A stretch of DNA of 64,000 nt, taken from positions 744,001 to 808,000 of the forward strand of contig NZ_JAUSUK010000002.1 in assembly GCF_030813515.1 (NCBI RefSeq), in the 5' to 3' direction. Under the pieces are notes generated by a model. The model was given only the letters and a program-made list of their open reading frames with translations, was not told where the DNA came from and did not search any database. The position numbers were made by a program, and so were the translations under genes. How positions within the stretch are numbered: the first letter of the stretch is position 1; each line of letters opens with the position of its first letter. Source of the stretch: Rhodopseudomonas julia (lineage in GTDB: Bacteria > Pseudomonadota > Alphaproteobacteria > Rhizobiales > Afifellaceae). Shown piece by piece: positions 27,849 through 36,252 of the stretch.

Positions 27849-28415
27849 TCAGGCTCCTTGGCGTTGCTGGGCCTCCCAGGCCTTGCGCGTGATCGAATAG
27901 GCCACGTGCGGCCTCAGAGCCGAGTTTTCGCGCAACAGCGGGTGGTCGAAATCCTTGGCTCGGTCACGCAACATGCCGATGCGCTCCATGACGCGGCGCG
28001 ATTTCACGTTGGTCGGGACGGTGAAAGAGATCACCTCGTTGAGGGCAAGCGGGCCGAAGGCATAGGCCAGGCTCGCAACCGCCGCTTCCGTGGCATAGCC
28101 CTTGCCCCATTCGGCGCGTTTCAGCCGCCAGCCGATTTCGACGGCCGGTGTGAAGGGAGCGTCGAAATCCGTGTGCTGCAGCCCCGCGAAGCCGACCGGC
28201 TCGCGGTCCGCCTTCCGCTCCAGCACCCAAAAGCCCAAGGTGTGGACCAGAAAATGTCCCTTCAGGCTCTCGAAGATGGCGTCCGATTCCGCGCGGCTGC
28301 GAGTCGTCTCGAAGAAGCGCATCACCTCCGGATCGGCGTTGAGATCGGCCCAGAAATCGCGATCGCTCTCTTTCCACGGGCGCAGGACAAGACGTTCGGT
28401 TTCAAGTCTGGTCAT
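27849..28415 (-). CDS. GNAT-family N-acetyltransferase (RimJ/RimL-like)
   Basis: 188 residues of the Acetyltransf_3 type: opens LETERLVLRPWKESD, with the acetyl-CoA loop seen as EWGKGYATEAA (about residues 99-109) and the later NVKSRRVMERIGM helix. Substrate unknown; relatives modify ribosomal protein N-termini or small amines. Its ATG overlaps the stop of serB by four bases, so the two genes are coupled in one leftward unit. Confidence 0.9.
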   Translation of the reverse strand: MTRLETERLVLRPWKESDRDFWADLNADPEVMRFFETTRSRAESDAIFESLKGHFLVHTLGFWVLERKADREPVGFAGLQHTDFDAPFTPAVEIGWRLKRAEWGKGYATEAAVASLAYAFGPLALNEVISFTVPTNVKSRRVMERIGMLRDRAKDFDHPLLRENSALRPHVAYSITRKAWEAQQRQGA

Positions 28416-29326
28416 GGCTCACGCGCTTCCGCCTCGTGGAATTCCTCACGCTTGTAGCCCTGGAGATAAAGAAGGGCGGTGAGGTCGCCATAACGAATGT
28501 CGGCATCCGCTTCGCGCACCAGGGCCGGCTTGCCGTGGAGAGCGACGCCGAGCCCGGCATGGGCGACCATCCCGACATCATTGGCACCGTCGCCGACGGC
28601 GATGGTTTCCTCAGCCGAGAGGTTGTGGCGGGCGAGGGTCGCCTTCAGCGTTTCGACCTTGGCATTGCGGCCGAGGATCGGTTCGGCCACCTTGCCGGTG
28701 AAATGGCCGTCTTCGTGAAGAAGGCGGTTGGCGTGGAATTCCTCGATGCCGAGCATTTTTGCGATTTTCTCGGCAAAGATGGTGAAGCCGCCGGACACGA
28801 GAACGGTGTGGGCGCCTGCGGCGCGCATCGTGGCGACGAGCGTCCGCCCGCCCGCCTTCAAGGTGATGCGTTCCGCCAGAACACGGTCTGCCACGTCAAC
28901 AGGGAGACCTTTGAGAAGGCCGACACGCTCTCTGAGTGCCGGCTCGAAATCGAGTTCGCCGGCCATCGAACGTGCCGTGATGTCTGCCACATGTTCGCCG
29001 ATGCCCGCTTCGACCGCGAGCTCGTCGATACATTCCTGATCGATGAGGGTGGAATCCATGTCGGCGATCAGCAGCCGCTTGCGCCGGTTCGCCGCCGGCG
29101 TTGCGGTGACGTCGATGGCAGCCGGGCCGACGACCTGCCGTGCGGCGGCAAGGGCCGATGCGCTTATGCCGGCAAAGGGCAGGTCGCAGGCTTCGCCTTC
29201 ACACAGCCATTGCGGGCTGCCTGCCGCAAGGCCGGCTCTGCCGAGCTCGGCCGTCACTGCGACGATCAGATCTTCGGTGACAGGCGCTTTCCGTTTCGAG
29301 CCGATCAGCGTTAGGACGGACTGCAT
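28412..29326 (-). CDS. serB: Phosphoserine phosphatase
   Basis: 304 residues from ATG 29326. HAD-superfamily phosphatase that makes L-serine from phosphoserine. The nucleophile motif is DMDST (Asp89 and Asp91); later motifs are VSGGFTIFAEKIA and GDGANDVGM. An N-terminal ~80-residue regulatory-like region precedes the catalytic domain, as in E. coli SerB. The start codon overlaps, head to head, the start codon of miaA: CAT at 29324-29326 and ATG at 29325-29327. AGGA lies 10 bases upstream of this start, inside miaA coding sequence. Confidence 0.95.
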   Translation of the reverse strand: MQSVLTLIGSKRKAPVTEDLIVAVTAELGRAGLAAGSPQWLCEGEACDLPFAGISASALAAARQVVGPAAIDVTATPAANRRKRLLIADMDSTLIDQECIDELAVEAGIGEHVADITARSMAGELDFEPALRERVGLLKGLPVDVADRVLAERITLKAGGRTLVATMRAAGAHTVLVSGGFTIFAEKIAKMLGIEEFHANRLLHEDGHFTGKVAEPILGRNAKVETLKATLARHNLSAEETIAVGDGANDVGMVAHAGLGVALHGKPALVREADADIRYGDLTALLYLQGYKREEFHEAEAREP

Positions 29327-30239
29327 GAGAATTGATCCTGAACATGTGGCGGAAGGCGAGGTCGTGCTGATAGCGGGGCCTACGGCGAGCGGCAAGACAC
29401 AGCTTGCTCTCGATTTGGCCGAGGGGTTTCAAGCGCGGGGCCGGACCGCAATGGTCGTCAACGCCGATGCCATGCAGGTTTACCGGGATCTCCTTGTGCT
29501 CACGGCACGTCCGCGACCCTCCGAGATGCGCAATCTGGAGCATCGACTTTTCGGCCATGTCGACGCGGCGGAGCGCTATTCTGTCGGTCGCTGGCTGGCT
29601 GAGGTGCAGGGTCTCCTGGCCGAAGCGCGGGAGGACGGCGCGGCCGCCATATTTGTGGGCGGGACAGGTCTTTATCTGAAGGCTCTGACGGAAGGCCTTT
29701 CTCCGATTCCTGATATTGTGCCGGAAATCCGCGACGAGGTGCGGGCGCGCGCCGAGCGGGAAGGCAGAGATGCGATGCTCCGCTGGCTAGAGGCCCTCGA
29801 CCCGCAGGCGGCGCGAGCCGTCAAGCCGGGCGACACCCAAAGGGCGGTGCGTGCGGTCGAAGTGAAGCTTTCGACAGGCCGCTCGATCATGGACTGGCAG
29901 AGCGAGCCGCGCGAGCCGGCGCTCGTAAGCGAGGCGCAACGCTTCATCCTGCTGCCGCAGCGCGAGACGGTCTACCGGGCGATCGATCAGCGTTTTGGCG
30001 CGATGATCGATGAAGGCGCGCTTGAAGAGGTCGAAGCACTGATGGCACGCGAGCTCGCGACCGATCTGCCGGCGATGAAGGCGATCGGCGTGCGGCCGCT
30101 TTCGGCCTATCTGCGGGGCGAGATCGCTCTTGCGGACGCGATCGAGCGGGGAAAGGCGGAAAGCCGTCGCTATGCCAAACGGCAGCTGACCTGGCTGCGC
30201 CACCAATGCGGTGCGGGCTGGTGCGAGCTCCACACGTGA
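29325..30239 (+). CDS. miaA: tRNA dimethylallyltransferase
   Basis: 304 residues from ATG 29325, with TTAGGACGG upstream as ribosome-binding site. MiaA adds the isopentenyl group to A37 of tRNAs reading UNN codons. Walker A GPTASGKT at 18-25, then VNADAMQVYRDL, and the GGTGLYLKAL segment. A much longer in-frame extension upstream runs antisense through serB and is not credible. In many proteobacteria miaA is linked to hflKC/hfq; here hflKC lies 3 kb away. Confidence 0.95.
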   Translation: MRIDPEHVAEGEVVLIAGPTASGKTQLALDLAEGFQARGRTAMVVNADAMQVYRDLLVLTARPRPSEMRNLEHRLFGHVDAAERYSVGRWLAEVQGLLAEAREDGAAAIFVGGTGLYLKALTEGLSPIPDIVPEIRDEVRARAEREGRDAMLRWLEALDPQAARAVKPGDTQRAVRAVEVKLSTGRSIMDWQSEPREPALVSEAQRFILLPQRETVYRAIDQRFGAMIDEGALEEVEALMARELATDLPAMKAIGVRPLSAYLRGEIALADAIERGKAESRRYAKRQLTWLRHQCGAGWCELHT

Positions 30240-30248
30240 TGGCACCGC

Positions 30249-31649
30249 TCAGGCGGTGGCAGGCGGTGTCGCCTTGCGCGGTACGAACAGCCGGTGTTTT
30301 GCGCCTGGGCGTTGTCCTCCCGGTGCCGCCGGTGTCGCCTCCATTTCGGCACCAAGGCTGCGCGACATCGAGGAGACGATGACACGACCGAGGCCGGGCC
30401 CGTCGCTCTGATCGAGCGCGTAACCGATGCCATTGTCGACGATCTCGATCACGCAGCCCTTGTCGGGTTCTTCCACGGCATAGGAGCGAATGAGAATTTC
30501 GCCGTTCTCGCCGTCGGGGAAGGCGTATTTGATGGCATTGGTCACGAGTTCGTTGACGATGATGCCGATCGATACCGCATCCTTGCTCGGCAACTGGAAC
30601 GGCTCGGCCTCAAGTTTCAGCGTGATCGGCTTGCCGGCCGACAATTCCTGCAAGTCTTCCACAAGCGGTTCCAGATAGCCGTCGAGGCGGACCCAGTCGC
30701 GTCCCGCCAGGAGATGCAGGCGGCGCTGCGCCGAGGCGATGGCGCCGATATGCTCGCGAGCGCCGTCGAGCACCGCTTTGGCTTCTTCGTTGTCGCTTTG
30801 ACGGGCCTGCAAGGCGAGGATGGAGGAGACCATCGACAGGTTGTTGCCGACGCGGTGATTGACGTCGCTCAACAAGGCTTCGGCGCGCTGGCGCTCGATA
30901 TCGAGCTCCGCCGTCCGCTCACGCACGCGCATTTCGAGCGACGCATTGGTCTGGTTCAGTTCCGCGATGTGCAATCGCTCGGCCCGCAGGATGGCCGTCG
31001 CAAGCCCGGCCGTTGCGAGAAGCGAGGCGGTGATGGCGAGAAGGAGCAGGTTGCGGTTGCGCCGCTGCTGTGCCTGTCGCTGAGCAAGATGGCGGACTTC
31101 CTCCGCATCGAGCTCACGCAATTGCTGGACGATGCCATTGGAAATCGTGCGTCCTTGCTGCTCGACCTGGGCGCGGGCGGCCGCCTGCTGACCGGCTGCG
31201 AAGAGCTCGATCGTCTCGTCCATTTGGTCGAGACGCTGTCGAATGAGGGCATTGGCCGCGTCGAGACGGGCGGTCTGGCCGGGACTGTCGGAGAGGAGGT
31301 CGTGAAGTTTCTGCACCTGATCGGGCAGCAGTGCCACGGCTGGCCGGTAAGGGTTCAGATAGGTTTGATCGCCCGTGAGAAGATAGCCGCGTTGGGCGCC
31401 TTCCGCTTCCCGCAATGACCCCAGAAGGGATTCGATCTCGCTGCGTACGCGCAAGGTATGTTCGACCCAGTCGTCGGTCCGGTCGGCACGCAGGGTCAAA
31501 AACAGAATTGCGGCCATCGACAAGAGCAGCAGGCCGAAAAGCGCCATGCGCGCGAGCATAATGCGGTTGCGGGCTCGGCCGAGTGCTGCGCCCCATCTGG
31601 AGTGGCGCTCGGGCGTCATGGTTACGTCCATCGTTCCGTCGATGCTCAT
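30249..31649 (-). CDS. CHASE3 sensor histidine kinase of the HWE/HisKA_2 class
   Basis: About 466 residues. The start is uncertain: ATG 31649 has AGG five bases upstream, while 31619, 31691 and a TTG at 31721 are also in frame. Two membrane helices (~35-55 and ~195-220) enclose an extracytoplasmic CHASE3 domain (EGAQRGYLLTGDQTYLNPYRPA). A short coiled coil leads to the phosphoacceptor region DVNHRVGNNLSMVSSIL, the HisKA_2/HWE form rather than classical HisKA. The ATPase follows (VNELVTNAIKYAFP, then EIVDNGIGY). Divergent from the response-regulator gene at 31811, which is the likely partner. Stimulus unknown. Confidence 0.9.
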   Translation of the reverse strand: MSIDGTMDVTMTPERHSRWGAALGRARNRIMLARMALFGLLLLSMAAILFLTLRADRTDDWVEHTLRVRSEIESLLGSLREAEGAQRGYLLTGDQTYLNPYRPAVALLPDQVQKLHDLLSDSPGQTARLDAANALIRQRLDQMDETIELFAAGQQAAARAQVEQQGRTISNGIVQQLRELDAEEVRHLAQRQAQQRRNRNLLLLAITASLLATAGLATAILRAERLHIAELNQTNASLEMRVRERTAELDIERQRAEALLSDVNHRVGNNLSMVSSILALQARQSDNEEAKAVLDGAREHIGAIASAQRRLHLLAGRDWVRLDGYLEPLVEDLQELSAGKPITLKLEAEPFQLPSKDAVSIGIIVNELVTNAIKYAFPDGENGEILIRSYAVEEPDKGCVIEIVDNGIGYALDQSDGPGLGRVIVSSMSRSLGAEMEATPAAPGGQRPGAKHRLFVPRKATPPATA

Positions 31650-31810
31650 CCGAGCCTGCCATCCCTCATCCTTGTCTGAGGCGGAACTCATCACGCATCG
31701 CGCCATTGGCAATAGTGACAAGGAAAGATGACAGGGAAGGGGCGAGACAAATTGCGTTGTGTCCTCATGCTTAACCGCAGCAGGGCGGCAAAGGCAATCT
31801 CGCCGGTGTT

Positions 31811-32212
31811 ATGATGGTGCAACAGGCTCGTATTCTTCTCGCCGAGAACCAGCCTTTGGTGGCACTCGATTTCGAATTTGCGCTTTGCGATGCGGGCTAC
31901 GAAGTGCTCGGCCCCGTCGATGAGCTGACGGAAGGGTTACGGCTTGCCGAGAAGACGAGGCCCGATGCCGCCGTTCTCGACGTCCAGCTGGCGGACGGGC
32001 GCGTCTTCCCGCTGGCGCGGGCGCTCATGGCCGCGGGCGTGCCGATCATGTTCGTTACGGCGCATGTCGCGGAGGAGCAGATCTGGCCGGCGAGTTTCCG
32101 CCATTGTCCACGCCTCGGGAAGCCGGTCGATCCGGAGGTTTTCCGGCGCACGGCGGCAGGGCTTCTGGCGGCTCGTGAAGACGGGCAACCGGCAGGCGTG
32201 GCTGTGGCATAA
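31811..32212 (+). CDS. Single-domain response regulator
   Basis: 133 residues consisting of one receiver domain with no output domain. Phosphoacceptor Asp57 in AVLDVQLADG; acidic pair near the N-terminus (AENQPLVALD); conserved Thr in MFVTAH and Lys in RLGKPV. HWE kinases in alphaproteobacteria often pair with stand-alone receivers, and the divergent kinase gene starts about 160 bp away. It could serve as a phosphate sink or act by protein contact. Confidence 0.88.
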   Translation: MMVQQARILLAENQPLVALDFEFALCDAGYEVLGPVDELTEGLRLAEKTRPDAAVLDVQLADGRVFPLARALMAAGVPIMFVTAHVAEEQIWPASFRHCPRLGKPVDPEVFRRTAAGLLAAREDGQPAGVAVA

Positions 32213-32223
32213 AATTCTATCGC

Positions 32224-32252
32224 TTGACCTTGCAGCCGCATCGCCCTAGAAG
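32224..32252 (+). promoter_or_regulatory. Predicted promoter of the ilvB leader
   Basis: TTGACC (32224-32229) and TAGAAG (32247-32252) separated by 17 bp. Transcription would begin near 32259, within one base of the leader-peptide ATG at 32260, so the transcript would be leaderless. Confidence 0.6.
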
Positions 32253-32259
32253 CCGGCTC

Positions 32260-32313
32260 ATGTATATCTCGTCGCTTATCGTAACGTTGCGCGCCACCGG
32301 GGCGACCTCCTAG
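32260..32313 (+). CDS. ilvB leader peptide
   Basis: 17-codon frame encoding MYISSLIVTLRATGATS, with Ile, Leu, Ile, Val and Leu codons clustered at residues 3-10. Its stop codon sits in the loop of a 6-bp hairpin, and a terminator hairpin follows 27 bp later, before ilvB. This is the arrangement of branched-chain amino acid attenuators. There is no Shine-Dalgarno sequence; the predicted start of transcription coincides with the ATG. Confidence 0.7.
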   Translation: MYISSLIVTLRATGATS

Positions 32314-32364
32314 GTCGCTGCGATTACGGTGGTGCGTGCCAAGGCTCCTTCGGGGGCCTTTTTT
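32291..32364 (+). terminator. Attenuator hairpins and intrinsic terminator before ilvB
   Basis: Two structures. At 32291-32335 a 9-bp outer stem (GCGCCACCG/CGGTGGTGC) encloses a perfect 6-bp stem (GCGACC/GGTCGC). At 32341-32360 AAGGCTCC/GGGGCCTT closes a TTCG loop and runs into six T. The first overlaps the leader peptide codons; the second is a textbook intrinsic terminator 56 bp before ilvB. I did not resolve the antiterminator pairing. Confidence 0.78.
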
Positions 32365-32419
32365 ATTGCCTCAAGAAACGAGATAACGGTGAGCCCGAGC
32401 GGCCAGGCGGAGAGGATTG

Positions 32420-34177
32420 ATGGGCAAGGAAATGACCGGCGCGGAGATGGTCCTGCAGGCGATGAAGGACCACGGGGTCAAGCATATCTTCGGCTACCCC
32501 GGTGGCGCCGCGCTACCGATCTATGACGAGATCTTCCAGCAGGACGATATCCAGCACATCCTCGTTCGCCATGAGCAGGGCGCCGGCCATGCGGCGGAAG
32601 GCTATGCGCGCTCGTCCGGCAAGCCCGGCGTCGTTCTCGTGACCTCCGGGCCGGGCGCGACCAATATGGTGACGGCGCTCACCGATGCGATGATGGATTC
32701 CATCCCGCTCGTCTGCATTACGGCGCAGGTCCCGACCCATCTCATCGGCTCCGACGGTTTTCAGGAATGCGACACGGTCGGCATCACGCGGCCGTGCACC
32801 AAGTACAATTGGCTGGTGCGCGACGTGAACGATCTCTCGCGCGTCCTGCATGATGCCTTTCATGTCGCGACGACGGGCCGTCCGGGCCCGGTGGTGGTCG
32901 ACATTCCGAAGGATGTGCAGTTCGCGACGGGCATCTATCACACGCCCGATCCGGCCGGACGGTCGAGCTATCAGGGCTACGAGCCGCGCATGAAGGGCGA
33001 CGAGAACGCGATCGCCCATGCCGTGGAGCTCATGGCGCATGCCAAGCGTCCGATTCTCTACACGGGCGGCGGCGTCATCAATTCCGGTCCCGAGGCGAGC
33101 CAGCTCCTGCGCGAACTGGTGGCGGCGACGGGCTTTCCGATCACCTCGACGTTGATGGGGCTCGGCGCCTATCCGGCATCGGGTAAGAACTGGCTCGGCA
33201 TGCTCGGCATGCACGGCACCTACGAAGCCAATATGGCGATGCACGATTGCGATGTGATGGTGTGCATCGGCGCCCGTTTCGACGACCGGATCACCGGGCG
33301 GACGGATGCCTTCTCGCCCGGCTCGAAGAAGATCCATGTCGATATCGATCCGTCCTCGGTCAACAAGAACATCCGTGTCGATGTGCCGATCATCGGCGAT
33401 GTCACCCATGTTCTCAAAGACATGCTCGCCATGTGGAAGGCGCGTGCGCCCGAGCCCGATCTCAAGGCCTGGTGGACGCAGATCGAAACCTGGAAGGCCC
33501 GGCACTCGCTGGCCTATCGGGCGAACCGTGACGTGATCATGCCGCAATATGCGATCGAGCGGCTTTATCAGGCGACGAAGGACCGCGACACCTACATCAC
33601 GACGGAGGTCGGCCAGCATCAGATGTGGGCGGCCCAGTTCTATCACTTCGACGCGCCCAATCGCTGGATGACGTCCGGTGGTCTCGGCACGATGGGCTAC
33701 GGCCTGCCGGCGGCTCTCGGCGTGCAGGTCGCCCATCCCGACAGTCTCGTCGTCGATATCGCTGGCGATGCCTCTGTGCTGATGACCATGCAGGAGATGT
33801 CGACGGCGGTGCAGCACAACCTGCCGATCAAGATCTTCATCTTGAACAATTGCTATATGGGCATGGTGCGGCAGTGGCAGCAGCTTCTGCACGGCAATCG
33901 CCTGTCGAACTCCTACAACGAGTCGCTCCCCGATTTCGTGAAGCTCGCCGAGGCGTATGGCTGCGTCGGTCTGCGCGCGGACAAACCCAGCGAACTCGAC
34001 GGTGCGATCGAAGAGATGATTGCCGTGCGCCGGCCCGTCCTGTTCGACTGTCGCGTGGCCAATCTCGAAAACTGCTTCCCGATGATTCCATCCGGCAAGG
34101 CACACAACGAGATGATCCTGCCGGCTGAATCAGACGGGGCGGAAGAGGCTTTCGCCGGCGGTAAAGCACTGGTTTGA
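32420..34177 (+). CDS. ilvB: Acetolactate synthase large (catalytic) subunit
   Basis: 585 residues from ATG 32420 (AGAGG upstream; ATG 32432 is an alternative). ThDP-dependent enzyme condensing two pyruvates, or pyruvate and 2-oxobutyrate, at the first common step to Val, Leu and Ile. The ThDP-binding Glu is in VRHEQGAGHAAEGYAR; the C-terminal ThDP/Mg motif is GDASVLMTMQEMSTAVQHNLPIKIFILNN. Preceded by a leader peptide and terminator, so expression is probably attenuated by branched-chain aminoacyl-tRNA supply. ilvN follows after 141 bp, a gap that contains a GGGCCC-flanked hairpin (34191-34215). Confidence 0.96.
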   Translation: MGKEMTGAEMVLQAMKDHGVKHIFGYPGGAALPIYDEIFQQDDIQHILVRHEQGAGHAAEGYARSSGKPGVVLVTSGPGATNMVTALTDAMMDSIPLVCITAQVPTHLIGSDGFQECDTVGITRPCTKYNWLVRDVNDLSRVLHDAFHVATTGRPGPVVVDIPKDVQFATGIYHTPDPAGRSSYQGYEPRMKGDENAIAHAVELMAHAKRPILYTGGGVINSGPEASQLLRELVAATGFPITSTLMGLGAYPASGKNWLGMLGMHGTYEANMAMHDCDVMVCIGARFDDRITGRTDAFSPGSKKIHVDIDPSSVNKNIRVDVPIIGDVTHVLKDMLAMWKARAPEPDLKAWWTQIETWKARHSLAYRANRDVIMPQYAIERLYQATKDRDTYITTEVGQHQMWAAQFYHFDAPNRWMTSGGLGTMGYGLPAALGVQVAHPDSLVVDIAGDASVLMTMQEMSTAVQHNLPIKIFILNNCYMGMVRQWQQLLHGNRLSNSYNESLPDFVKLAEAYGCVGLRADKPSELDGAIEEMIAVRRPVLFDCRVANLENCFPMIPSGKAHNEMILPAESDGAEEAFAGGKALV

Positions 34178-34318
34178 TGGTGCTGGTTGGAGGGGCCCGG
34201 CTTTAAGGGCCCTGGTTTGAGGTGACGGCGGCCCGTAAGCTGGCCGCCAGGCGGATGACATTCGGCGGGCGCTTTCGCGAGAGGTGCCTTCGCCGTTCGA
34301 TGAAGGATACGAAGGACA

Positions 34319-34915
34319 ATGAACGATTCCTCGACCATGACCGGCAAGCCCGCCATGACGCCGCCGGCCTCGACCTATTTCATCGAGGATCGCCAGGACC
34401 CGGAGGAGGCACATACCCTCTCCGTTCTCGTCGACAACGAGCCGGGCGTCCTGGCGCGTGTCATCGGGCTTTTCTCCGGGCGCGGCTACAATATCGAAAG
34501 TCTCACCGTTTCTGAGACGGAACACGAAAAGCACCTGTCGCGCATCACCATCGTCACGCGCGGCAGCGTTGCCGTTCTTGAGCAGATCAAGAACCAGCTC
34601 GGCCGTCTCGTTCCGGTCCACCGGGTGACAGATCTCACGGAAGTGGCGGTGGCCCGCAATCAGGAAAAGCCGCTGGAGCGCGAGCTGGCGCTGGTGAAGG
34701 TCGCGGGCCACGGCGAGATGCGGGTGGAGGCGTTGCGCCTTGCCGATGCCTTCAAGGCCGAGGTGATCGATGCGACCCGCGAGCATTTCGTCTTCCAGAT
34801 GACGGGACGTTCCGCCAAAGTGGAGCAATTCATCTCGATCATGCAGCCGATGGGGCTCATTGAAGTATGCCGTACTGGGCTTGCCGCGCTGTCGCGCGGG
34901 CCTGAATCCTCCTGA
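34319..34915 (+). CDS. ilvN: Acetolactate synthase small (regulatory) subunit
   Basis: 198 residues. The N-terminal ~20 residues are poorly conserved, then an ACT domain (HTLSVLVDNEPGVLARVIGLFSGRGYNIESLTV) that binds valine and confers feedback inhibition. A C-terminal domain (~110-185) completes the IlvH/IlvN family. Partners with IlvB. The gene lies 141 bp after ilvB, in the same direction. Confidence 0.95.
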   Translation: MNDSSTMTGKPAMTPPASTYFIEDRQDPEEAHTLSVLVDNEPGVLARVIGLFSGRGYNIESLTVSETEHEKHLSRITIVTRGSVAVLEQIKNQLGRLVPVHRVTDLTEVAVARNQEKPLERELALVKVAGHGEMRVEALRLADAFKAEVIDATREHFVFQMTGRSAKVEQFISIMQPMGLIEVCRTGLAALSRGPESS

Positions 34916-34971
34916 CCGTCCGCGGGCACAAGCTCCCGGGCGCCTTCTGACACCGGCTCGGGAACTGCGCC

Positions 34972-35565
34972 ATGTCGACGGAAATCGTCTCCGCTCTTGT
35001 CGTCTTCGCCGTCGTTGCCTCGGTGACGCCGGGGCCGAACAACCTGATGCTTCTGGCCTCGGGGGTGAATTTCGGCTTCCGCCGAACGCTCCCGCATCTT
35101 CTCGGCGTTCTCGTGGGCTTTGCCATTCTCCTGACGGCCGTCGGGCTCGGCATCGGCGCTCTGGTGGAGCGCTTTCCTGCGCTCCACACCCTGCTCAAGG
35201 TCGTGGGCGGCGCCTACCTTCTCTATCTCGCCTGGAAGATTTCGATGTCGCGTGCGCTGCACGAGGAGAGTGCTGGGCAGGGACCTCTTACCTTTCTGGA
35301 GGCAGCGCTCTTCCAATGGGTCAATCCGAAGGCCTGGATGATGGGGCTCGCCGCCATGGCCGCATACACAGACCCCGACCATTATACGCTGACGCTCGCC
35401 ATCGTCGTCGCCGTCTTCTGCCTTGTGGGAATTCCTTCGGCGTCGATCTGGGCAGGTTTCGGGTCAGCCTTGAAGGATTGGCTCAACCATCCCGTCCGCA
35501 TCAAATGGTTCAATATCGGCATGGGGCTCGCGCTCGTCGCTTCCCTCTGGCCGATGCTGAAGTGA
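34972..35565 (+). CDS. LysE/RhtB-family amino acid exporter
   Basis: 197 residues with about six membrane helices and the family signature SVTPGPNNLMLLASG near the N-terminus, then FRRTLPHLLGVLVGF. LysE/RhtB proteins export amino acids or their analogues by proton antiport. The location 56 bp after ilvN suggests, but does not prove, a link with branched-chain amino acid overflow. Confidence 0.9.
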   Translation: MSTEIVSALVVFAVVASVTPGPNNLMLLASGVNFGFRRTLPHLLGVLVGFAILLTAVGLGIGALVERFPALHTLLKVVGGAYLLYLAWKISMSRALHEESAGQGPLTFLEAALFQWVNPKAWMMGLAAMAAYTDPDHYTLTLAIVVAVFCLVGIPSASIWAGFGSALKDWLNHPVRIKWFNIGMGLALVASLWPMLK

Positions 35566-35658
35566 GTGCGGCCGTGTCATCTTGAAAGCCGATCTCGCCC
35601 GCGTCACCTTCTTTGCGGCAGGCTCGCGCGATGCGTGCAGCCGCCGTGGGGGAGTGGC

Positions 35659-36108
35659 ATGCGCAGTCTTTTCGGCAAGATCCTTTCGCCAATCATGATT
35701 GCTGTCGCGGTTGCGGCGGGCGGCGTCTTTGTCGCCGCTCCCGCGAGTGCCGGCGATCCCTGCCTTGACATCACCTTCACATGCCGCGGCGCGGAGCCTT
35801 TTTGGAGTTTTACGACGGGCGTCGATGCCGAGGGGCGCGACGTGGTGCGCTTCTCCGATCCGGAGAACCAGGACGACCAGGAGAGCCCGCTCGTGATCGA
35901 AGGCTGCGTCGAGCAGGGCGCGCCGAACGATTTCGAGCTGACGACGGAGGCGCCTCTCGACCTGATTGCCAGTATCGTCGGCCAGAGCTGCACCGAACCG
36001 AGCGGCGAGAAGACCGATTTTTCCGTGATGGTGTCGTTCAAGCTGGGCGCGCAGACCGCGACGCCGCGGGAGGTGAGCGGCAAGGGCTGTTGCGTGCGTG
36101 AGAAGTGA
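35659..36108 (+). CDS. Secreted EPFW-motif protein of unknown function
   Basis: 149 residues from ATG 35659 behind GGGGGAG; the in-frame region upstream lacks a signal peptide. Signal peptide ending at ASA (~31). The mature part carries FTCRGAEPFWSF, similar to the CxGxEPFW signature of COG3650-type envelope proteins, and cysteines at several places including a terminal GCCVREK. Probably periplasmic; no enzymatic motif. Confidence 0.7.
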   Translation: MRSLFGKILSPIMIAVAVAAGGVFVAAPASAGDPCLDITFTCRGAEPFWSFTTGVDAEGRDVVRFSDPENQDDQESPLVIEGCVEQGAPNDFELTTEAPLDLIASIVGQSCTEPSGEKTDFSVMVSFKLGAQTATPREVSGKGCCVREK

Positions 36109-36252
36109 GCCGCCGGCCTTTCGTCCTTCGCATGTTCTTATTGTGTTCTTGTTGATGCGCAGTTAGCCTGGTGCGGTTGGGGTCGTTTTCTGCCCGGTGG
36201 CGTGCGAGTGTCCGCGGCAGAATCCCCCAAGAGCCGTGATACCCGAAAGACG

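Noticed and set aside
34178-34318. Attenuator or terminator between ilvB and ilvN
   Set aside because: A GGGCCC/GGGCCC hairpin is visible at 34191-34215, but there is no T-run and no leader frame, so no function is assigned.
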